Shown piece by piece: positions 33,697 to 44,582 of a stretch of DNA of 64,000 nucleotides. Position 1 is the stretch's first letter, and the number at the start of each line of letters is the position of its first letter. Under the pieces are notes generated by a model. It worked only from the letters and a program-made list of their open reading frames with translations, did not search any database and was not told the origin of the DNA. Source of the DNA: Trochalopteron elliotii. Its lineage: Eukaryota > Chordata > Aves > Passeriformes > Leiothrichidae. The position numbers and the translations under genes were made by a program. The stretch lies in NCBI GenBank assembly GCA_024734555.1, contig JANPWX010020316.1, positions 132,894-196,893 on the forward strand, read 5' to 3'.

Positions 33697-33733
33697 AGAT
33701 TGAGCATCCTTGCAGAATCCTTGAAGAATGCTC

Positions 33734-33745
33734 AAAAGGGGGGAG
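33734..33745 (+). promoter_or_regulatory. Polypurine tract, copy 2
   Basis: aaaaggggggag directly before LTR-C. Confidence 0.85.
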
Positions 33746-33746
33746 T

Positions 33747-34268
33747 TGTTACCAAAGGGGGGTTGGGAGACATAAAATAGTGAAGTAGTAGTAGTCATGC
33801 TAAGGCTTGAAGATTTTTCTATTAGAAGTAGGCCCTAATTCTGGGAATGTGCCATGGGAATGTACTGAGGTTCCTGAGACTTAAGGCTTAGCTAAGAACA
33901 AACAGGTAGAAACTGTTAGCTGTTTCCATGAGATTAAGTTAAAGTATAACGTAGCCATGGATATCTGGTGGTGGGAGTTTGACCACAGGAGCTAAACTAT
34001 AGTCCTGGAGCAGACAACCATGTGAAATTTATGACTTCAAGGAGTGTAATTTGATTTTGATATATGTATCTATTGTAACTTGGGATGTGGGGTTTTGTAC
34101 GTATGTTGATGAAGTAATCAGTTGTAAAAAGTTATAAAAGCTGATTGTAAAATGAGGGTCTCTGGGATTCTGACTTGGGAGCTAGTCCTCAGGTCCCCGG
34201 GCCCTAAATAAAGCACCGGCATAAATCAACTACGTTGATTTGTGTTTCACTTTGGATATCGGGCAACA
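33747..34268 (+). mobile_element. LTR-C: 3' LTR of tandem class I provirus, copy 2
   Basis: Same limits as LTR-A and LTR-B, with TATAAAA at 34133-34139 and AATAAA at 34207-34212. By eye it has about 25 differences from LTR-B (roughly 5%), far more than A has from B. The following bases (cctgcagtc) do not repeat the flank before LTR-A. Confidence 0.94.
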
Positions 34269-34617
34269 CCTGCAGTCTTGTTTTCCAGAGTTCTCAGGGA
34301 TTTGTCAAGGCTACAGGAACAACAACAGGTCTAAAAATAATGAGCAAGAGCCTGGGAAAGTGTCTACAAGAAATGCAAAACTCAGATAGAAGACACACAG
34401 TTTGGTAATAGACCCTTGACCAATTAGGTGCCCTGAAGGATGTGTGCCTGTCTGATGGACAAATGACTTAGCCAATCGAGAGACTCCTGTACACGTGAAC
34501 AGTAGTGCTAGAAACTATAACTGTGGCTTTATGTAAACAATAAATGGCTACTGTTGGAATCATATTGATTCATTTATTTCAGTAGCCCATATTCCCCCTG
34601 CAATGCTGATCACACAG
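34269..34617 (+). mobile_element. LTR-like fragment
   Basis: It contains aataaatgg (about 34540) after an 'accaatt/ccaatcg' region and resembles the 3' half of the LTR fragment at 14139. There is no start, partner or target duplication. It does not continue the gammaretrovirus-like pol that precedes LTR-A. Confidence 0.35.
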
Positions 34618-35236
34618 TGTGGGAATACAGCTAGAAAGCAGGACTCAGAGTACTGCTGAACTTGTGACAGAAGTGGACGTGCTAGCTTTAGTGGGCCAAG
34701 TGGGCCATAAGCCCTGGCACGTTAAGGCAGAACCCTAAAGGAGGAAGAGATAATGGTGTGCTTAGGAATGCTTTGTTTTGAACAAACCATGCAAGACTGT
34801 ACATGCCTGTGAGGATCTGTACAAGGCTATGATTTAGCAATGTTACTAAGACATGTGATTGACAGAGGAGGTATGACTGACACTGAAGAAGGCTTCAAGC
34901 ATCAGCATTTTATTGTTCTTCAGTACAACTTTTTATACCCTTCACCTCACATGCATTACACCTGTGTGCCCTCTCTGCCCTTCTGTCATTGGTCAGGTAC
35001 ACTTCAGCATTCCATGTTTCTTTGCCTTCAATACTGTTCACCTGTCCTACACAGTTGTAGCCCATTAGGGATGAGGCTTGGCCACAGCCCCATTCCCAAT
35101 CACCACAAACTGTGTGCCCACAAGTGATTGTTGTTAATTTTAGCTATAGCTGAAAAGGTATATATACTAAGCTCTGTAATCAATAAATTGGCTTAATGCA
35201 TGCAAACCATGGACCCCGTCTCTTCAATCACCGACA
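34618..35236 (+). mobile_element. 5' LTR of a reduced class II ERV
   Basis: It runs from tgtgggaatac to caccgaca. A TATA-like tatatata lies near 35159 and aataaa near 35182. The first 173 bp are repeated at 38117-38290. A primer site follows after 2 bp. Confidence 0.85.
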
Positions 35237-35238
35237 AT

Positions 35239-35256
35239 TGGCGCCCTCATGTGAGG
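35239..35256 (+). promoter_or_regulatory. Primer binding site (lysine-tRNA-like start)
   Basis: It begins TGGCGCCC, the start shared by lysine-tRNA primer sites of class II and lentiviral elements. The following bases (tcatgtgagg) deviate from the lysine versions I know. Confidence 0.55.
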
Positions 35257-35382
35257 AGCAGATTATCCGCCTAGCTGTGTGACTGTCAGCAAGCCCTGCA
35301 GAACTAAGTGCCCCTGTGAAGAAGGAGGAAGCTGGCTGGCGACGCTTATTCCCTCTGGAAAGGAGGTCAGCTGCAGGACATG

Positions 35383-35790
35383 ATGGGTCACAGGATATCT
35401 GCCCAGGAAAGAGACTTTTTTGAACTTATGACTAAACTGCTTGAAAAGCATGGCAAATCTTTACCTTTGCATGATTTAAAAGTCTTGCTTAAATGGACAG
35501 CATCTAAGTGGCCAAAGGTTACCCAGTCCACAATCTTTACAGCAGATTTGTGGGAAAATATAGGAGTTAAACTGTGGGATTGTGCGATGGAGGGAGAAGA
35601 AGCGGCTGCAGAAATGCTTCCCACCTGGAAGGTAATTTTTCAGGTCCTGAAAGCCCAAGAAAAATGCCATGCTAAAGATAAATGGGGATGCCTCCTGCCC
35701 TCCCTTTGTGGCAGAGCCTCAGAGTTCTTTACAATCTGGAGAGACTGCACCCCTCTCTACACAGCTCACAGCTCCCCCTCTTACAAGTGA
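35383..35790 (+). pseudogene. gag: Class II gag, matrix-like N-terminus only
   Basis: The second ATG (35383) gives MGHRIS, which fits the N-myristoylation pattern M-G-x-x-x-S, so I choose it over the ATG one codon before. The following about 80 residues (ERDFFELMTKLLEKHGKSL, then LLKWTASKWP and DLWENIGVKLWD) have the pattern of a betaretroviral matrix domain. It stops at 35788-35790. No capsid, nucleocapsid, protease or pol follows, so it is a stump of gag. The element is deleted from here to the end of env. Confidence 0.7.
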
Positions 35791-36636
35791 AAGGGAGAGG
35801 AACCCCTTGTAATTTGTAGGGGCATTTGCCGCTGGATACTACCCAGATGACAGTGACAGTGATGATGATAGAGAGTACCCCTTTGACCCTGGACCTGTCC
35901 ACCCTGAAAAAGAACCAGATCTTTGCCTCCCCACATGGTACCTGCCAGGACCCACGACTGTGACTGTTGCTGCTGCTGCAGGGGGTGCGACCCCCCCCCA
36001 CAAGGTGCCAGCCAGCATGGCCCTAGCCTGCACGGCATGCTGAAGCTAATAGCACATCAAAATACCAACTGACACTACGTACTGACCGAAACTGTTAAAA
36101 TTTACCTTCTAAGTTCAGTAACCTGTAATTTGTGATTTTTAACAGGGTTGTTACTGGAAAGATTCAAAGGCGTTTGTGTGGATGTGGTATTGTCCTATAT
36201 ATCAGTAACATAGCAAGACAATGATTCACTGAGAGTAATTGGCTAAGTCGTAAATTTAACATTCTTTTGTTCGCATTTAAGGTAAACTTTGAACCTTATC
36301 TGTAGTAGTTATTTGAGACTTAGCTATAATTAGTACATGAAACTCCACTGTCAGCTTTATCAGTTGCTTGCTTTTTACTTTACAGTTTTAACAAGGTAAT
36401 TTTTAAATGAATTTTTTGGTACAGCTGTTTACCTGCATGTTGTTTATCTTGATGTCTAACTGTTGTATGACAAATTTTTAGTAACTTATTTGTAATGATA
36501 GAGCTTAAATAAGTTAATTCCTGTTAAAATCAATTTTTGTTTAGTTTCAGTGATGTTAAATTTAATTTTTTTAAGTATATTTTTGTTATGCTTTAGCGAA
36601 GTTAAGTTTTAGTGAAGTTAACTTCAAGTTTTGTTG
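35791..36636. other. Non-coding interior of the reduced class II ERV
   Basis: A short GC-rich part with a CAG/GCTG-rich stretch (about 35966-35980) gives way to AT-rich DNA without domains. It may be post-deletion filler or foreign sequence. I recognise no gene. Confidence 0.4.
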
Positions 36637-36641
36637 ATATG

Positions 36642-37206
36642 TGTCCTGGGTTGCAAGTATAAGATATGCACAAAGTATTCTATCACCATCTTCATGAACT
36701 GTTGAAACCAATTGCTGAAGCAGTGTTCTTCCAGATTTCCCCCTCCCTCTTCTGTTAAGGTGTCTTCTGCTAATGGGTCTTCTGCTAATGGGTCTTTTGT
36801 TAATGGGTCTTCTGTTAATGGCCTGCTGCATGACTCATAGGTAACTCCCTCCAGGAGTTATCTCTCTTTAATGGGCCATTAAGGACCCCCTGTATGACTC
36901 ATTATCCCATTGTGAGATGTTCCGCCCAGGGGGAGGAGCCAAGCATTTCTCACCTGAATATAATCTGGGATTTGGGACAATACGGGGGACCTTACCCACT
37001 GGATTCCCAGAGGATCAGAGCTACCAGACTTTTCTACGGGATCACTGCTTCCATCATCCCACTCAGGTTGTATTCTGACTCTGTCAGTGGTCTTTTGTAT
37101 TATTGCATCTATCTTATTTTATTTTATTCTTTTTTTTTCTCTTCTTCCTATTAAATTGTATTTCTGACTTGAAGCCTCTCACTCGTTTTGCTTTCAAACC
37201 ACTACA
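36642..37206 (+). mobile_element. Solo LTR, TSD atatg
   Basis: It starts tgtcctggg and ends ccactaca, flanked by atatg at 36637-36641 and 37207-37211. A pyrimidine-rich stretch and attaaa at about 37151 sit near the end, so the orientation is plus. It was inserted inside the reduced class II ERV after or during that element's decay. A 5-bp duplication suits ERV-L. Confidence 0.88.
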
Positions 37207-37211
37207 ATATG

Positions 37212-37892
37212 TACTTGTTTAAATTATAAGATATAATTCTTTTACTATACAAATGAATGACATAAAGCCTGAATGAATTTCTGTTAATTTTTTTCATTTA
37301 AATTATGAGATACAGCTGTTTTGTATAGAAAGAAGAATAATTTCTGCTGTTTTATTTTTTATAAGTAGCCCTAAAGAATGAGTAACAATTCCATATTATG
37401 ACTGTTATTAGTTGTAAGCTGTTTAATGCTTTTATTGCTTTATTACTACTTAGCTAAAATAAATGACAAAGCCAGCTGCTTTACAAACCTTCCCATATAA
37501 TTGTATAGCTATCTACAAAACATGTATTATTTTAAGAAACTTTCCTAAGTACTATTACTGAGAAGTATTTAAAATATATTGGGGAGACTCTTCCAGTTAA
37601 GGCCTGAGACCTGGCCAAGTCTTAGCCTTAGCTAGATTAGAAGTATGTCAACAAACCCAGTTGTTTTCATCACCAAAACTGTACTCACGTCACTTTGACT
37701 TACCAAATTTGGACCTATAATAGCTGGAACCCCTTTTAAAGTGAATTTAGAAATCTTACACAAGAATGGTTCTCCAAGTCCTCACTTTAAAAAGAGGCTC
37801 GCCAGTATTTAGGGAATTGATAACACATTGTTTTAAATCACCATTCTATTTCTCATATACTACTAATTGCATATATTATCAATTTCTGTTTA
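37212..37892. other. AT-rich interior of the reduced class II ERV
   Basis: No domain is recognisable until the Env tail. The stretch may include eroded env. Confidence 0.35.
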
Positions 37893-38116
37893 GTGCAAGT
37901 TTATTGTTTTGCCACATATTGTTTTGCTTTTTATGTTGCCTTCATGTTTATAACAAAGCTTACTGGCTGCCTTAAGCATTTAGTTAAAGCAGGAATTTAT
38001 GTTTTAGCCGTACTCTTGCTTATGATGATTTGTTTGCTATGTATTTTGCCATGTCTTCAGAAGCTGATTGATAACTCCACAAAAAAGATTCTACTGGTGG
38101 AAAAGAAAGAGGGAGA
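37893..38116 (+). pseudogene. env: Class II Env TM C-terminal remnant and polypurine tract
   Basis: The frame gives a membrane-proximal LTGCLKHLVKAG, a long hydrophobic helix (VLAVLLLMMICLLCILPCL) and a short basic tail, the end of a betaretroviral TM subunit. It runs straight into the purine-rich aaaagaaagagggaga and the LTR at 38117. Everything before the last about 60 residues of TM is lost or unrecognisable. Confidence 0.6.
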
Positions 38117-38290
38117 TGTGGGAATACAGCTAGAAAGTAGGACTCAGAGTACTGCTGAACTTGTGACAGAAGTGGACGTGCTAGCTTAAGTGGGCCATAA
38201 GCCCTGGCAAGTTAAGGCAGAACCCTAAAGGAGGAAGAGACAACGGTGTGCTTAAGTATGGTTTGTTTTGAACAAACCATGCAAGACTGC
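38117..38290 (+). mobile_element. 3' LTR of the reduced class II ERV, truncated
   Basis: It repeats the first 173 bp of the LTR at 34618 with few changes, then ends after gcaagactg. One 11-bp deletion relative to the left copy ('ccaagtgggcc' is present only at left) is visible. Confidence 0.85.
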
Positions 38291-38565
38291 ACAACATAGC
38301 TGTTGCCTTATAGCCCTAAAATCAAAAGCCAAACAAGATTAAAATGATAAGAAGTGGTTACCATTTATTGTAGGTCTTCCAGGTGCCCTTATGGTGGAAT
38401 GCAGACGTGATACAGGGCTTTGACACTTTTATAAGTTTAGAAAATAAGCATAATTGACAAGAATCCCCAATTAGACATACAGTAAACAAGTAATTCCTCC
38501 TCCTTTTTCAGCCCCCTACTGAAGCCTCTCCCTTGCTTCTAGCCCCACATTGTTTACACCTAAAT
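38291..38565. other. No gene recognised
   Basis: Mixed sequence between the truncated LTR and the ERV-L provirus. No feature seen. Confidence 0.4.
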
Positions 38566-38570
38566 ACAGG

Positions 38571-39123
38571 TGTCCTGGTTTAGGACAAATTAGGGGAAGG
38601 TCTCCAGAAGGAGCCCCCCAGAAAACAAACCTCCACCACCCCTCCCCCCAGCTCTGGGTTTGGGAAGGAATTTCTCAGAGGAGAAGTGGAAAAAACCTAT
38701 TTATTGACAAATAAACAAAAACACTCCCCAACACAAGGGAAAAGAAGAATAGCCTCAGATGATACTCAGGCAGTTGCTGTGAAGGGAGGGCGCAGAGCTT
38801 CTCTCGCGGGCCCCGGAGATCACAGATATTCCCAGGTCAGGTCTGGAGCCCGTCCAATGATCTTCGGGGGAGGGGGGAAGAGAGAAAAGGGAGAGGGAAA
38901 AAAAAGGAAAAGAAAAAAAAAACGGAAGCAACGAAAGCTAGCAAAAGCAAAAGCCAGCAGCAAAAGCAGAGGAAAAAAAAGACAAACAAGAGCCCAAAGA
39001 ACAAGTAGCCTCGCCGCGGCAAAACAGCCCCCTGAAAGGGGGGGGCAGCTGTTAGACATAACAATGTAGAACACAGGGACAAAGCTGCACGATTGGGATA
39101 GGAGGCACCATCAACCCAGGACA
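38571..39123 (-). mobile_element. 3' LTR of minus-strand ERV-L provirus
   Basis: It runs from tgtcctgg to ccaggaca, a perfect 8-bp inverted repeat. It pairs with 44583-45169. The left flank acagg (38566-38570) repeats at 45170-45174. The minus-strand poly(A) signal is at 38700-38705. The purine-rich interior gives a 127-codon plus-strand Lys/Arg frame that is an artefact. Confidence 0.95.
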
Positions 39124-39327
39124 TTCCACCCCTTATCCCATATCGTGAACATACAATAAAAAAACTTTCATCTCACTTACTCAAACCTTCGACACTTACA
39201 CATTCCTTCCATCTTACTTGCTCAGACCTTTGACACTTATACGTTTCCTTCTGCTTCATGTCTGAGTGATCTAACGCACAGACAATGGTAGTAACATTCA
39301 GCAAACAATGACATTTACATATGAGTC

Positions 39328-41088
39328 TCACCCCACATTCAGATCTCCCTGAGGTACACATCGTGTTGTTCCATCTTTCTGCATTTTCCACCATGTATAA
39401 CCTGGTCCTTGAGCAAAAACAATCCCACAGATGGGTTTGCCTGTGCTCGAGGCAGGGTTGATCCATACTGTCTTTCCCAACAAACCTCTGACATGGGCCA
39501 CTGGGGCTTTATCTCCATCTACTATATTAAGGAGCTCAGACTGAGCAGGACCCGCTCGGTTGGTGGAACCTCTGGTGTTAACTAACCAGGTGGCCTTTGC
39601 GAAATGCTGCCCCCAGTTTTTTAGAGACCCCCCACCCAATGCTTTCAGGGTGGTTTTTAACAATCCATTGTACCTCTCCACTTTACCTGCAGCTGGTGCA
39701 TGGTAGGGGATATGGTACACCCACTCAATGCCATGTTCCCTAGCCCAGGTTTTAATAAGATTATTTTTAAAATGAGTCCCATTGTCTGACTCAATCCTCT
39801 TGGGAGTACCGTGCCTCCAAAGGACCTGCTTTTCAAGGCCCAGGATGGTGTTGCGGGCTGTAGCATGAGACACAGGGTAGGTTTCCAACCATCCTGTGGT
39901 GGCTTCCACCATGGTCAGCACATGGCGCTTGCCTTGGTGGGTTTGAGGCAGCGTGATGTAATCAATCTGCCAGGCCTCCCCGTACTTGTACTTGGACCAC
40001 CGCCCTCCATACCAGAGGGGCTTCACCCGCTTGGCTTGCTTAATGGCAGCGCACATCTCACAGTCATGGATAACCTGAGAAATACTGTCCATGGTTAGAT
40101 CCACCCCTCGGTCTCGTGCCCACTTATAGGTGGCATCTCTACCCTGGTGGCCTGAGGCATCATGGGCCCATCGTGCTAGGAACAACTCTCCCTTGTGCTC
40201 CCAATCAAGGTCTATCTTCAACTCCCCTATCTTTGCAGCCTGATCTACCTGCTGATTGTTTTGCTGCTCCTCATTAGCTCTACTTCTGGGGACATGGGCA
40301 TCTACATGGCAAATCTTCACAGGTAGTTTCTCTAACCGGGTAGCGATATCTTTCCACTCTTCAGCAGCCCAAATTAGTTTTCCTCTACGCTGCCAGTTCG
40401 CCTCTTTCCATCTCTTCAGCCACCCCCACAGAGCATTGGCTACCATCCAAGAATCAGTATACAGATAGAGCCTTGGCCACTTCTCTCTCTCTGCAATACC
40501 TAAGGCCAGTTGAATAGCTTTGAGTTCAGCAAATTGGCTGGATCCACCCTCCCCTTCAGTAGCCTCTGCGACCTGTCGTGTGGGGCTCCATACAGCTGCT
40601 TTCCACCTCCGACTCATCCCTATGACTCTACAGGAACCGTCGGTGAATAAAGCATAACGTGTTTCCTCTGCTGGCAGCTGGTTGTATGGTGGAGCTTCCT
40701 CAACCTGGGTCACTGGTTCTTGTTCTTCATCTGAGACATTAAAACTTTCACCTTCAGGCCAATTTGTAATCACTTCCAAAATCCCAGGGCGATCTAGTTT
40801 CCCAACTCGGGCACGTTGTGTGATGAGGGCAATCCACTTGCTCCATGTGGCACTGGTAGCATGGTGGATGGAGGGAACCTTTCCTCTAAACATCCACCCT
40901 AGCACCGGTAGTCGGGGTGCCAGGAGGAGTTGTGCTTCTGTACCAATCACCTCCCAAGCGGCTTGGACTCCTTCATAAGCGGCCAAGATTTCCTTTTCCG
41001 TTGGGGTGTAGTTATCTTCAGACCCCCTGTAGCTCCGACTCCAGAATCCCAGTGGTCGGCCTCGGGTCTCACCAGGTACATTTGTCAA
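39328..41088 (-). pseudogene. pol: ERV-L pol, second part: connection, RNase H, integrase
   Basis: 586 open codons on the minus strand. The first part is the RT connection (RGRPLGFWSRSYRGSEDNY, then TPTEKEILAAYEGVQAAWE). RNase H keeps FTDGSC, SQFAELKAIQLAL and YTDSWMVANALWGW. Integrase keeps the C-X2-C half of its zinc site, then WQIDYITLP, IESDNGTHF and AAGKVERYNG, the D,D,E residues, and a C-terminal PGYTWWKM segment. The wording is that of ERV-L (class III), which generally lacks env, and none is found here. No dUTPase is seen at the end, unlike mammalian ERV-L. It is in a different frame from the RT part upstream, so pol carries a frameshift near 41085-41110. Confidence 0.92.
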
Positions 41089-42500
41089 AGGCTCCAGGAC
41101 AGACCATGGCTCCCGGCTGCAGAGTAGAGCACGTTCTTCACATCTGGTCCCGTCCTAACTGGGCCCAGGGCTACAGCATGAGCAATCTCCTGCTTGATCT
41201 GGGTGAAAGCTTGTTGCTGCTCAGGGCCCCAATAGAAATCGTTCTTCTTGTGGGTAACCAGGTAAAGGGAGCTCACAATCTGACTGTACTCAGGAATGTG
41301 CATCCTCCAGAAACCTATAGCCCCTAAGAAAGCTTGTGTTTCTTTCTTGTCAGTTGGTGGGGACATAGCTGTGATTTTGTTAATGACATCAGTAGGAATC
41401 TGACGCCATCCATCTTGCCACTTCACTCCCAGGAACTGGATCTCCCGAGCAGGTCCCTTAACTTTACTTTTCTTAATAGCAAAGCCGGCTTCCAGGAGAA
41501 TTTGGATGATTTTCTCTCCTTTCTCGAACACTTCTGCTGCTGTGTTTCCCCACAAAATGATATCATCAACATATTGTAAATGTTCTGGAGCCTCATCCTT
41601 TTCTAGTGTAGCTTGAATCAGTCTATGACAGATGGTAGGACTGTGTTTCCACCCCTGGGGCAGTCTGTTCCAGGTGTACTGCACTCCCCTCCATGTAAAG
41701 GCAAACTGAGGCCTGCATTCTGCTGCCAAAGGAATGGAGAAAAATGCATTGGCGATGTCGATAGTGGCGTACCACTTCGCTGCCTTGGACTCCAGCTCGT
41801 ACTGCAGTTCCAGCATGTCTGGTACGGCCGCGCTCAGAGGTGGAGTCACTTCATTCAAGGCACGATAATCCACAGTCAATCTCCATTCTCCGTCAGATTT
41901 TCGCACAGGCCAGATGGGGCTGTTGAAGGGTGAGTGGATTTTGCTGACCACCCCTTGGCTCTCCAGCTCTCGAATCATCTTGTGGGTGGGGATCACGGCA
42001 TCTCGAGTTGTTCTGTATTGTCAGCGATGCACTATTGAAGTGGCAATTGGTACCATTTGTTCTTCTCCCTTCAAAAGTCCTACTGTGATTGGGTTCTCGG
42101 ACAGTCCAGGCAAGGTGTTCAATTGCCGAATGCTTTCTGTCATCACAGTTGCTATTCCGAAGGCCCACCTGTATCCTTTCAGGTCTTTAAAATATGTACT
42201 CCGGAGGTAATCTATGCCCAAGATGCATGGGGCCTCTGGGCCAGTTGCAATAGGGTGTTTCTTCCACTCATTCCTAGTCAGGCTCACATCTGCCTCCACC
42301 AAAGTATAGTCTTGTGATCCCCCAGTCACACCAGCAATAGAAACAGATTCTGCCCCTACATATCTCGATGGCATCAATGTACACTAAGCACCAGTGTCAA
42401 CCAAAGCCTTATAGTGTTGTGGCTTCAATGTGCCAGGCCAACGAACCCACACAGTCCAGAAAACACGATTTTCCCTAACCTTTACCTGGCTAGAGGCAGG
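41085..42500 (-). pseudogene. pol: ERV-L pol, first part: protease and RT
   Basis: Same minus-strand frame as gag. The protease active site Asp-Thr-Gly-Ala is followed immediately by a TAG (42384-42386 on the plus strand), and another stop falls at 42021-42023 between protease and RT. RT (about 41085-41996) has SPFNSPIWPVRKSDG, LTVDYRALN, TIDIANAFF, LPQGWKHSPT and YVDDIIL. It ends in a shifted stop after SHGLSWSL. Without these three breaks the reading order would be gag-protease-RT-RNase H-integrase. Confidence 0.88.
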
Positions 42501-42506
42501 GCCCCT

Positions 42507-44504
42507 CTAAGCCTGATTATCCTTCTTTCCTTGGCTATATGTCTTAGAGGTTCCTTCAAGGGAGTCAGACATGTCATCATCGTCATCATACTTGGCATTT
42601 TGGCTACGAGCCACTGGAGCTGCTCTCTGTTTAGTGAAACTTCCTCTTTGAATCTTACCTTCCTTCAAATTGCGTACCCATTGTGCCAGAGCAGCAGTGG
42701 GTTTTCCATCCCATCTCCTCATGTTTTCTCCAGACTCACGCAGGAAGAACCACAACTCAGCTCGTGGGGTGTACCTTCTCTCCCCATCAAAGGAGCGCCT
42801 GCGTTGGATACCAGGGCCTCTAATTTGTACAGCCGAGATTTGGAGAAAGTCCTCCTTAATCTCTTCCCTGAGTTTCTTATGATTTTCCTCTATTTTGTCT
42901 TCTAGTTTCTGCAGTCGTGTTTCCACAGCTGCAATTCTGGCATGAGTTGGGCCATGTACAGCATCTGCATATGCTCGAAGCTTCTTCGCCATATCGAGCA
43001 CAGTCTCATATGTCTCATCCCGCTTCATTATTGCTAGAGCAGAAGCGTATTCAGGTGGCCCAAGTCACACAAGTTTCCTCCACATTACAGGTGTACAGGG
43101 TACCAGGTCCGGATTCCTAGTTGTTATGTCATCTGAAAAAATGAGCTCTGCTACAGCCATCTCTCTCAGACGTTGGATCCCCTGTTCTATGGTCTTTCAC
43201 TGTGTCTGCTGCAAATAGAGGTCATCTGCACACAGGTATCTTTGTGCTACACCGTCCAGGATCCGTTCCCAGAGACTGTGAGGGCTAGCCTCCCTCATCA
43301 TGCTTTGGTCAATGACAGGATCATGTGACAGAGATCCCAAATGCCTCGCTTCAGTGCCATCCAGAATGGTAGCCTCCCCTGCAGCATCCCAAAGGCGGAC
43401 TAACCAACTAATTATAGATTCATCAGGTTGTCGCCTGTAGTCCTTTCTTAGGCCTCGAAGGTCCTTTAGGGAAAAGGAATCAGTATTGGCTCCAGAATCT
43501 ATACCCCTCGATGTGGCTTCTGATTTTGGTGAAGGTCCTTCTCCTGGATCATCATCATCATCCTCCACCTTGCGATCGGTCTTGTCTTTACACTTTCCGC
43601 CTCTTGTATTAGCAGCAACAGCCATTGTTTGAGGCCTACTGTCTAGTTCAGCTGCTGGCCTGGAGCCTGGGATATTAGCTGCAGCCTGAGTGACTGGAAT
43701 AGTAACTGATTTATCTCCCTGTTCCCTTTCCTCTGTCTGCTGCCCTACAGTATCTAGCAGAGTACGATAGACATATGCCAGGGCCCAGCTCACTACAATA
43801 ATCCTTTTCTCTTTAGTACTACCATGGCACTTCTCTTTCAGGTACTTTGCCACCTCAGCTGGGTTCTGAATTTGTTCCGATGGGAAGTCCCAGACTATAG
43901 GATCAGAGAATTCCTTTAAAATTTGGCCCATATCCTCCCATTTCCCACTCCACTCAAGATTTCTCCTGCTTGGCTTTACTCTTAAATCAGAAGTCTCATT
44001 AGCCCCTTTGGAAATCTCAGCTTTCATTTTATATAAACTGCGGACAGTATAGAAAAAGCTTACTAAATTAAATGCCAGAAAGATGGTCTCTTTAACACTC
44101 AGGGGAGACTGAACATTTTCTAATAGAGATGTAAACAATCCAGAGGAGAAGAAGGAGAACAGAGGCTGGAAAACCCCTTCCCCTGCTTCTCCCCCAACAA
44201 ACTGAGTACACACCCATAACAATGAACCATACACTTCTGGAATGGATTCCAGCATTTTTATCACCCTCCTGTAAATCATCACAAACAAGCCCAGCCCAAT
44301 GAGTATTCTGGTTAGTACCCCATGGCTACAGGAACTACGTATTAGGGACAATACCAGAGCTATTTCTGGGTAAGGAAATAACCCTAGGTACCACAGAGGT
44401 ATTAAGACTTCAAAAAACCCTAGGGACCAGAAATACAGGCAGGTTTCCACCCCAAATGACATTATGAATCCAGAAAAAACCATACCAATACACCCACAAA
44501 ACAA
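42507..44504 (-). pseudogene. gag: ERV-L gag, two internal stops
   Basis: A minus-strand frame runs from 44504 to a TAG at 42507-42509 with TGA stops at 43197-43199 and 43065-43067. The N-terminal 150 residues are strikingly hydrophobic and resemble several membrane helices. A low-complexity charged linker follows (including DDDDDPGEG), then a capsid-like region and a coiled-coil-like stretch with KLEDKIEENHKKLREEI. No CCHC zinc knuckle is visible. A hydrophobic peptide in another frame starts at the ATG at 44541 (MEKTLIII), so the original start may have been there, with an early frameshift. The terminal TAG separates gag from a protease in the same frame, which suggests readthrough. Confidence 0.8.
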
Positions 44505-44554
44505 TTAGAACCACAAATATTATTATTAAAGTTTTTTCCATTTTCTCTGGCCCT

Positions 44555-44572
44555 TTCCCGGCCAACGCACCA
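44555..44572 (-). promoter_or_regulatory. Primer binding site for glycine tRNA
   Basis: On the minus strand the site reads TGGTGCGTTGGCCGGGAA. Its complement matches the 3' end of vertebrate tRNA-Gly(GCC), ...CCCGGCCAAYGCACCA, over the whole 18 bases. It lies 10 bp inside the 5' LTR. Mammalian ERV-L is named for leucine tRNA, so this is a different primer. Confidence 0.8.
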
Positions 44573-44582
44573 AAAGTATTTC

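Noticed and set aside
16254..34275. Target-site duplication around the tandem array
   Set aside because: I compared 4-6 bases on each side (gtgt / cctg) and found no match; reported as absent.
38686..39069. 127-codon Lys/Arg-rich plus-strand frame (and 44700-45101)
   Set aside because: Antisense reading of the purine-rich part of an LTR; present in both LTRs and shifted by the minisatellite.
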